A stretch of DNA of 10,958 bases from an uncultured Lachnospiraceae bacterium (GTDB taxonomy: Bacteria; Bacillota; Clostridia; Lachnospirales; Lachnospiraceae): NCBI GenBank assembly GCA_947177515.1, contig CAMWUU010000085.1, forward strand, positions 1-10,958. The letters run 5' to 3'. The position numbers were made by a program, and so were the translations under genes. Below are positions 6,383-10,958 of the stretch, one piece after another (within the stretch, counting starts at the first letter, position 1; each line of letters opens with the position of its first letter). Under the pieces are notes generated by a model. It made no database searches. It saw only the letters and a program-made list of their open reading frames with translations, and was not told where the DNA came from.

Positions 6383-6409
6383 TATATTTTTCGCCCAATC
6401 TTCCGATAA
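6383..6409 (+). promoter_or_regulatory. Candidate sigma-28 (flagellar) promoter
   Basis: TATA (6383-6386), exactly 15 bases, then TCCGATAA (6402-6409). The sigma-D/FliA consensus in Firmicutes is TAAA, 15 bases, GCCGATAT; the enteric -10 is GCCGATAA. The match is 3 of 4 and 7 of 8 (against GCCGATAA) with ideal spacing. It lies 47 bp upstream of a gene whose product has a flagellar hook-length domain, which makes a chance match less likely. Confidence 0.6.
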
Positions 6410-6455
6410 ATAACTATATACTTTATTAATTATTTACCACAGAAAGGATCCTCCT

Positions 6456-8702
6456 ATGCCCGGTTACGATCAACGAATTACCAACTCAACTAACACGCCG
6501 CTTTCCGGACGTTTCTCAAGAACAGGAAAAGCCGTTTCCAACAGCGGGAATACATCATCTGCCGCAACACAGGTTCAGGGGCGCGCGCAGGGTGTCAATT
6601 TTTCGCGGGGACAGTTTGTCCGCGGGGAAGTGATCGATCTGCGCGGGCATGAAATTAAAATTCAGCTTCCAGACAGCCATGTCCTGACTGGCAATATCGA
6701 CGATGCGGTACAGCTTGCGATTGGGGAGCAGGCTACATTCCGTGTAACACAGGCAAACGGCTCCCTGGTTTCTTTAAAGCTTGTGACCGACCCGCGCGCT
6801 GCTTCGACTGAGCTTACAATCGACAAAGCACTTGATGCGGCAGGTTTACCGCGCTCGGAGCGCAATGTTTCGATGGTCCGCGCCCTTCTTGACGAAGGGC
6901 TTTCTGTCGATAAGAATACCATCCAGCTTATGCTACGCCAATCCGCGAATCTGCGCGGCGTTTCCTTCCATACGCTTGCCATCCTGCACAAACAGGGTTT
7001 GCCTATGAATGAGGTCAACGCCCGAGCGCTCGATTCATACCTGAACTACGAACATCGTATTATGCAGCTTGCCGAGCGGACCGTAGGTGAATTTACGGAC
7101 ACGCTCTTTGCACTGATAGAGGCTGGGAATACAGCGGAGGCAGAAATTCTAAATAGTGAACTGCTCCATATGTTGTTTGATAGCGATGGCATCCCGGGCG
7201 GGGATACTGCAAACAGCACGCCGAACCTTCCTTCCGGGCTTTCTTCCTTATCCGCACTTTTGGGGTTAAAGGATATCCTGCCAAAGGATCCTGCTTCCCT
7301 CCCAAATCTTCCCGCTGCTGATCTGCCGCTCTCTTCCCTGACGCTTCTTACCCAGGAGGAAGCGCTCACACTTGCCGATACCCTAGAACAGGCGGGTCTA
7401 CCCCGCGAGATATGCGCGGCAGTCGCAAACGGATCTGCAACGCTTAGGGAAGTGGTACAGCAGCTTCTTTCCCTGGCAGATAACCTCTTACAGGGCAGCA
7501 ATCCCCTTCCCGGTCAGGACGGATCAGGGGAATATCCTGTGGGAATGGGAAATCTGGATGAAATTGCTGCAAATACCGCGGGAGAAGTTCCTATCTCCTC
7601 GACCGATGCACCGGATGCCACTCTTTCCCCGGATAATACGGCACAGAATATGGCTGAAAATACCGCCGTACCACCGGAACCCGGACAGAATGGTATTGCC
7701 TCCCTTTTCCGCTCCCTTTTGCAGAGTGCCGGGAACCTGTTCGGCGGAAACAATGCGGCAAGGGCAGCAAGTTCTCCCCCGGAATCCACACCTCTTTCCG
7801 TTATATTGCCGGAAGCGGCGGCACTCCTTCCTCCCTCTTTACAGACCGCAGAAATCTTTACATTGCTGAACCAGTTTTCCACCCTCTGCTTAAACCGTTC
7901 TGAACTTGGTGCCATCCTGCCAAGGGCAAAGCGTCTAGAACTTTCCAACCTGTTAAAGGACAAATTGTCGGCAAGTGCGAGGGAGGAGCTGGAAGATGGG
8001 GAAATCACGGTTGAAAAACTGCTTTCCCTGCTGCTTGAGGCGGAGGATGGGGATGAGGATTCTGGTGCTTCCTCCTACTTAGCTTCCGAATCCTACCAGG
8101 AAATATTAAAGCAGATGCTAAAAGATCGTTTTTCGTTAAGACCGGAAACCCTGTTAAAAAAAGATGGTGTGGCTGATTTTTATCAGCGCCTGGATAGGGA
8201 TCTTTCTTTTATTGAAAAGCTGCCATCCCGCAGTGTGGATGCACCTGCTTTTCAGGATACTGCCGCAGGCATACGCGAAAATATTGATTTTATGAAGGCG
8301 TTAAACCAGCTCTTTCCCTATGTGCAGCTTCCAATCAAGCTTTCTGGGAAAAACACACATGCCGAACTCTATGTGTATACAAACCGACGAACCACTGCAA
8401 AAGCAAACAGCACCCCAAGTGTGCTCCTGCACCTTGACATGAAACATATAGGACCCATGGATATCCATCTCTCGCTTGCTGAAACGTTAGTTACAGCAAG
8501 GTTTTACCTACCGGATGCCATCAGTGCTTCCCTTACCACGGATAATATTCCCGATTTTGCCGCCATGCTCAAAAACAAAGGCTATACATTAGATGCACGG
8601 GTTGAGAAACGCGACCGCGCTGCCGATCCTGTGCGCGATATGCTCTCACCGGAAACGGGCGGCACATCCATGAAGCGGTATTCTTTTGATATCCGGGCAT
8701 AA
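6456..8702 (+). CDS. FliK-like flagellar hook-length control protein
   Basis: This is a 748-aa protein with ATG 6456 preceded by AGAAAGGA. It has four visible parts. Residues 1-45 form a Ser/Thr/Asn-rich start. Residues about 50-115 look like a small beta-rich domain (GEVIDLRGHEIKIQLPDSHV, then GEQATFRV). Residues 120 to about 600 form a long region with helical segments and a low-complexity Pro/Ser/Asn-rich acidic middle. Residues about 618-720 match the Flg_hook domain (PYVQLPIKLSGKNTHAELYV, LLHLDMKHIGPMDIHLSL, then LKNKGYTLDARVEKRD). FliK is exported through the flagellar type III system, measures the hook, and switches export specificity through FlhB by its C-terminal domain. The gene stands apart from other flagellar genes and has its own candidate sigma-28 promoter and terminator. 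Composition is more GC-rich than the accessory DNA to its left. The fold assignment is good; whether it is the only FliK of the cell cannot be seen. Confidence 0.8.
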   Translation: MPGYDQRITNSTNTPLSGRFSRTGKAVSNSGNTSSAATQVQGRAQGVNFSRGQFVRGEVIDLRGHEIKIQLPDSHVLTGNIDDAVQLAIGEQATFRVTQANGSLVSLKLVTDPRAASTELTIDKALDAAGLPRSERNVSMVRALLDEGLSVDKNTIQLMLRQSANLRGVSFHTLAILHKQGLPMNEVNARALDSYLNYEHRIMQLAERTVGEFTDTLFALIEAGNTAEAEILNSELLHMLFDSDGIPGGDTANSTPNLPSGLSSLSALLGLKDILPKDPASLPNLPAADLPLSSLTLLTQEEALTLADTLEQAGLPREICAAVANGSATLREVVQQLLSLADNLLQGSNPLPGQDGSGEYPVGMGNLDEIAANTAGEVPISSTDAPDATLSPDNTAQNMAENTAVPPEPGQNGIASLFRSLLQSAGNLFGGNNAARAASSPPESTPLSVILPEAAALLPPSLQTAEIFTLLNQFSTLCLNRSELGAILPRAKRLELSNLLKDKLSASAREELEDGEITVEKLLSLLLEAEDGDEDSGASSYLASESYQEILKQMLKDRFSLRPETLLKKDGVADFYQRLDRDLSFIEKLPSRSVDAPAFQDTAAGIRENIDFMKALNQLFPYVQLPIKLSGKNTHAELYVYTNRRTTAKANSTPSVLLHLDMKHIGPMDIHLSLAETLVTARFYLPDAISASLTTDNIPDFAAMLKNKGYTLDARVEKRDRAADPVRDMLSPETGGTSMKRYSFDIRA

Positions 8703-8753
8703 AAAAACCCCTTCCTGTGCAAACTGTTGAAAAATGCACGGGAGGGGTTTTCC
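8703..8753 (+). terminator. Intrinsic terminator of the FliK-like gene
   Basis: CCCCTTCCTGTGCA (8708-8721) pairs with TGCACGGGAGGGG (8735-8747) with one GU pair and one bulged T. The stem can be extended by A4/T4, with a 13-nt loop and a TTTTCC tail. It begins directly after the stop codon. The 3' arm holds GGAGG, which seems to serve as the ribosome binding site of the following gene. Confidence 0.85.
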
Positions 8754-8754
8754 A

Positions 8755-9525
8755 TTGATTCTTACAATTATTTCCAGTTTTTTATTTTTTATTGCCCTGC
8801 TTTGCCTTGGCACCACTTTGGTAATCCACTGCCGGGGCTTTTACCATCTGCTTGCGGAACCGCTTCAGATTATATCCGAAAGCGGCCTGGCAAAAGAAGT
8901 GGTTTTAAGGAACTACGACCATCTGATTGAGTACTGCTCCCCGTTTTATAGGGGTGTACTTTCCTTTCCTGATTTTCCCTCTTCAAGTTCCGCGCTGTCA
9001 CATTTTGCCGAAACAAAAACATTATTCTCCTGTTTATCCCTTGCCGTTCCTCTTTGCTGTCTGGCCGGCGGGTTCCTTCTTGCCATAAAAACATGGTGGA
9101 ACCACAAAATAACAGGTTTGTTCATCCTAGGGCATAAAGCCTTACAGACACACCAGACAAGCGGACAGGGCGAACAAAATAATTTGAGCAGAACTCTTCC
9201 GGCAGAATTTTCCCGCGCCCTCCGTTTTACTGCATGGCTTTGCATCCTCGTCCCTTTTGTCTGCCTGCTCCTTTTCCTTACCAACTTCCATAAGGTATTT
9301 TATGGGATGCACCATATACTTTTTGATAACAATAACTGGATTTTTGACGCGGCCACCGACCCGGTGATCACGATTCTGCCGGAGCGGTATTTCTTGTGCT
9401 GCGGAATTGGAATTATACTGTTCCTGCTATTGGCAGCGGCAGCTCTTTCCCGTCTGCGCAGTTATTTGTTTCGACCCGATAGAAGTGGTGTTAAGCAGAA
9501 AAACGTTTTTTCAGTTCATTCTTAA
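8755..9525 (+). CDS. TIGR01906/DUF1461 family integral membrane protein
   Basis: I choose the TTG start at 8755, since GGGAGGGG (8740-8747) ends 7 bases upstream. ATG 8734 in the same frame has no ribosome binding site and lies inside the terminator loop. The 256-aa product has about four membrane segments: LILTIISSFLFFIALLCLG at the N-terminus, a second near SCLSLAVPLCCLAGGFLLAI, a third LCILVPFVCLLLFL, and a fourth GIGIILFLLLAAAAL. The family signature FHKVFYGMHHILFDNNNWIF, followed by DPVITILPERYF, is clear before the last segment. The family is widespread in Firmicutes and its function is unknown. It may depend on read-through of the terminator it overlaps. The 3' end overlaps the convergent YunG-like gene by 35 bp. 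Confidence 0.85.
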   Translation: MILTIISSFLFFIALLCLGTTLVIHCRGFYHLLAEPLQIISESGLAKEVVLRNYDHLIEYCSPFYRGVLSFPDFPSSSSALSHFAETKTLFSCLSLAVPLCCLAGGFLLAIKTWWNHKITGLFILGHKALQTHQTSGQGEQNNLSRTLPAEFSRALRFTAWLCILVPFVCLLLFLTNFHKVFYGMHHILFDNNNWIFDAATDPVITILPERYFLCCGIGIILFLLLAAAALSRLRSYLFRPDRSGVKQKNVFSVHS

Positions 9526-9925
9526 GGTATTCGTAGCGCTGGCGCTTTTCCTCCTTCGCGAAATGAACCTCCCTGAACTGTTCCGGATTATTTTCATAGC
9601 ATAGCACTTCGTTCCCGAATTGCTCGCTGGTTAAGTCAAACACACAGTCGCCAACCACATTATAACAGTGATAATTCCCGCCTTCCCGAGGGATCCCATA
9701 AACCCTGCCACCAAAAATATCCTGCGCCAGGAAGGCGGTAATGGAACATTGCCCCAATGTCCGCACCTGCCTGCTCCAATTCTTTCTCATCCTGGGTGCA
9801 CAGGTATATTCACACCAGAGATCGGACAGCGCGTCGTACAGATGAAGAGGCGTTTTAATTGTTCCATATTCATCTGTAACTGCTGGTGCATCCGCATGTT
9901 CCCACCCATAAAATTTGTATTCCAT
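9491..9925 (-). CDS. YunG-like family protein
   Basis: The 144-aa product contains LYDALSDLWCEYTCAPRM, then TLGQCSITAFLAQDIFGGRV, YGIPREGGNYHCYNVVGD and VFDLTSEQFG. These blocks match the YunG-like family of Firmicutes. The conserved C in GQCSITA, the H in NYHCYN and the D in FDLTSEQF suggest a papain-like (transglutaminase-type) Cys-His-Asp arrangement, but this is inference and no activity is established to my knowledge. A GGAGG lies 13 bases before ATG 9925, wider than usual, with AGGA at 3 bases, so the exact start is slightly uncertain. The gene begins 35 bp after the amidase stop, so the two are likely co-transcribed. Its last 35 bp overlap the end of the convergent DUF1461 gene. Confidence 0.8.
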   Translation of the reverse strand: MEYKFYGWEHADAPAVTDEYGTIKTPLHLYDALSDLWCEYTCAPRMRKNWSRQVRTLGQCSITAFLAQDIFGGRVYGIPREGGNYHCYNVVGDCVFDLTSEQFGNEVLCYENNPEQFREVHFAKEEKRQRYEYLKNELKKRFSA

Positions 9926-9960
9926 ATCCTGATATAATCCTCCAAAAATCCGGCTGTCTG

Positions 9961-10668
9961 TTACTTCTTTTCCTTTGCCACCTTCCCCAGCGCCGTATCA
10001 AGTTCTGCCAAGAATGCTGCCCACTTGCCTTCCTGTTCCGCAAAGTATTTCGGACAGGACTGGTCACCTAAATCGGAATGACGTATCACGGCATCCTTTG
10101 TCAGACCATACTCCGCACAAAGATAGGTGGTCAGTTTTAAAAGGCTCTCATAAGTCTGTGCCGTAGGCTCCCCGTCAATCTGTGGATGACAAAAAGTAAT
10201 CGCAATGGTATCCTCGTTGCGCGTGCCGGATGCACAGGCAACTTCATTAAGCGGGATGCACTGCACAATCCCACCATCCAGGTCTATAATAAAATGACAA
10301 CTTTCCGCTGTCTTGGAAGTGCTGTTGCTTTTTAAGCCCTCATAGTAATTCCTGTTTTCCACTGCGCTGCTGCCTGACTTGGCAACATAGTGGATCACGA
10401 TCCCCTTAACTTCCTTTAAAGTATTTTGCGGCCTTGTGTACCCGTTCGGGGTCAGGAAAAGCTCTGTAATATCAAGTTCCTGCTTCATGGTAGGCGATGC
10501 TGAAGATGTTAAATCCCCTTTTGAGAACAGGTTCCTTACAACCTTGATCAGGCCGATCAGCAGGATAAGCACGATCAGGAGTGCCAGCATGGCTGCTGCC
10601 ACAAGTTTTAAATATGCATAAAGTTTTTTTCTTTTCTTCCATTCTTCCTTTGACAATACCTTCGCCAT
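9961..10668 (-). CDS. Membrane-anchored N-acetylmuramoyl-L-alanine amidase (Amidase_2)
   Basis: I choose ATG 10668, preceded by GGAGAAGG with 5-nt spacing; the product is 235 aa. A longer frame begins at ATG 10782, but that codon lies in the loop of the upstream guaB terminator. The protein has a short cytosolic, Lys-rich N-terminus (residues 1-16), one membrane helix (about 19-44), a short linker, and an Amidase_2/PGRP-type domain (about 68-225). Likely zinc ligands are H93 in IVIHYVA, H197 in VIRHSDL and C205 in QSCPKYF. SCHFIIDLDGGIVQCIPLNE is the typical central strand pair. Such enzymes cleave the bond between MurNAc and the L-Ala of the stem peptide. The N-in anchor would place the domain on the outer face of the membrane. 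It lies between guaB and the YunG-like gene on the same strand. Confidence 0.85.
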   Translation of the reverse strand: MAKVLSKEEWKKRKKLYAYLKLVAAAMLALLIVLILLIGLIKVVRNLFSKGDLTSSASPTMKQELDITELFLTPNGYTRPQNTLKEVKGIVIHYVAKSGSSAVENRNYYEGLKSNSTSKTAESCHFIIDLDGGIVQCIPLNEVACASGTRNEDTIAITFCHPQIDGEPTAQTYESLLKLTTYLCAEYGLTKDAVIRHSDLGDQSCPKYFAEQEGKWAAFLAELDTALGKVAKEKK

Positions 10669-10766
10669 AACTGCCTTCTCCATCTCCAATCTGCAATCTG
10701 CACAGCCTTTAAAGACCAAACATCCTATCCAATACATCCCTGCGCTTACTAACGCACCTAGTAAAA

Positions 10767-10802
10767 CCCCGGCCCCTTTCATAATAAGGAACCGGGGCCT
10801 TC
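10767..10802 (-). terminator. Intrinsic terminator of guaB
   Basis: On the minus strand AAGGCCCCGG pairs with CCGGGGTTTT (6 GC pairs plus GU and AU pairs) around a loop of about 16 nt, and the 3' arm runs into TTTTAC. It begins about 7 bp after the guaB stop codon. Confidence 0.75.
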
Positions 10803-10808
10803 TATGTC

Positions 10809-10958
10809 CTAGTTATCCTCCACGCTGTAATTCGGCGCTTCCTTTGTAATATGGATATCATGCGGATGACTTTCACGCAGCGCCGCAGATGTAATCTTTA
10901 CAAACCTTCCAGTTTCTTTTAAGGTTTCGATATCCTTTGCGCCACAGTAACCCATGCC
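10809..10958 (-). CDS. guaB: IMP dehydrogenase, C-terminal end (partial)
   Basis: The last 49 codons are visible, running off the right edge: GMGYCGAKDIETLKETGRFV, KITSAALRESHPHDIHITKE, APNYSVEDN, then TAG (10811-10809). GMGYCGA, and the ending with SHPHDIHITKEAPNYS, are characteristic of bacterial IMPDH, which oxidises IMP to XMP in the committed step of GMP synthesis. The Cys catalytic loop and the CBS domains lie outside the window. A housekeeping gene ending at TAG shows that TAG serves as a stop in this genome. Confidence 0.93.
   Translation of the reverse strand, partial: GMGYCGAKDIETLKETGRFVKITSAALRESHPHDIHITKEAPNYSVEDN

Noticed and set aside
7046..8008. Long minus-strand open frames opposite the FliK-like gene (7046-7501, 7514-8008)
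   Set aside because: Ser/Arg-rich shadow translations caused by codon bias of the plus-strand gene. No ribosome binding site or recognisable domain.
8734..8757. ATG 8734 as the start of the DUF1461 gene
   Set aside because: It has no Shine-Dalgarno and lies in the terminator hairpin, while TTG 8755 has GGGAGGGG at ideal spacing and gives a clean N-terminal membrane helix.
1..10958. Genome-wide reassignment of TAG to an amino acid
   Set aside because: guaB ends at TAG exactly where IMP dehydrogenase is expected to end, and the ParR-like gene also ends at TAG. Only local suppression or nonsense mutation remains plausible.
1..10958. CRISPR array, tRNA or rRNA gene
   Set aside because: No regularly spaced direct repeats, no cloverleaf-like sequence with the conserved T-arm, and no rRNA-like stretch were seen on either strand.

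Overview
The window looks like a piece of a Clostridia chromosome, most likely Lachnospiraceae-like. The reasons are the IMP dehydrogenase C-terminus at the right edge, a TIGR01906/DUF1461 membrane protein, a YunG-like protein, strong GGAGG-type ribosome binding sites and a mixed AT-rich/GC-moderate composition. The species cannot be fixed from this sequence alone.

The left part (1 to about 6380) is accessory DNA in visible decay, with host-type genes all on the minus strand. From right to left in transcription order it holds: a truncated, stop-interrupted C-terminal remnant of a PD-(D/E)XK nuclease domain (DUF1703 type, 5995-6378); a 54-residue C-terminal fragment of an unrecognised protein (5870-6034); an unknown 242-codon gene (5085-5813); a ParM/StbA-like actin ATPase gene (4054-4980) and a ParR-like gene (3677-4054) that overlap by one base; about 420 bp rich in inverted and direct repeats (3257-3676); an insertion sequence of about 1.76 kb on the plus strand (1499-3256); and a DUF262 gene (314-1468) followed by an AlbA_2/Schlafen-like reading frame that leaves the window (1-305). 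The parMR pair suggests that part of this DNA came from a plasmid or another extrachromosomal or integrative element. No integrase, relaxase or replication gene is in view.

The most striking feature of this part is that three otherwise readable genes (DUF262, the ParM-like gene and the ParR-like gene) are each broken by an in-frame TAG, with coding sequence continuing cleanly beyond it. Two genes in the window (the ParR-like gene and guaB) also end naturally at TAG, so genome-wide recoding of TAG is unlikely. Nonsense decay, or partial amber suppression, are the options.

The insertion sequence carries 17-bp terminal inverted repeats (15/17 matches), a DDE transposase of about 485 aa split by a -1 frameshift at an A7 run, and what looks like double protection against outside transcription: a terminator just inside the left end, and a 9-bp sequence upstream of the transposase promoter that is complementary to the transposase ribosome binding site.

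The right part (6380-10958) looks like intact core chromosome. A large FliK-like flagellar hook-length protein gene (6456-8702, plus) is preceded by a good match to a sigma-28 flagellar promoter and followed by an intrinsic terminator. The 3' arm of that terminator also appears to be the Shine-Dalgarno of the next gene, a DUF1461 membrane protein with a TTG start (8755-9525). Convergent to these, on the minus strand, are guaB (3' end only), its terminator, a membrane-anchored amidase and a YunG-like gene. The last of these overlaps the DUF1461 gene tail to tail.
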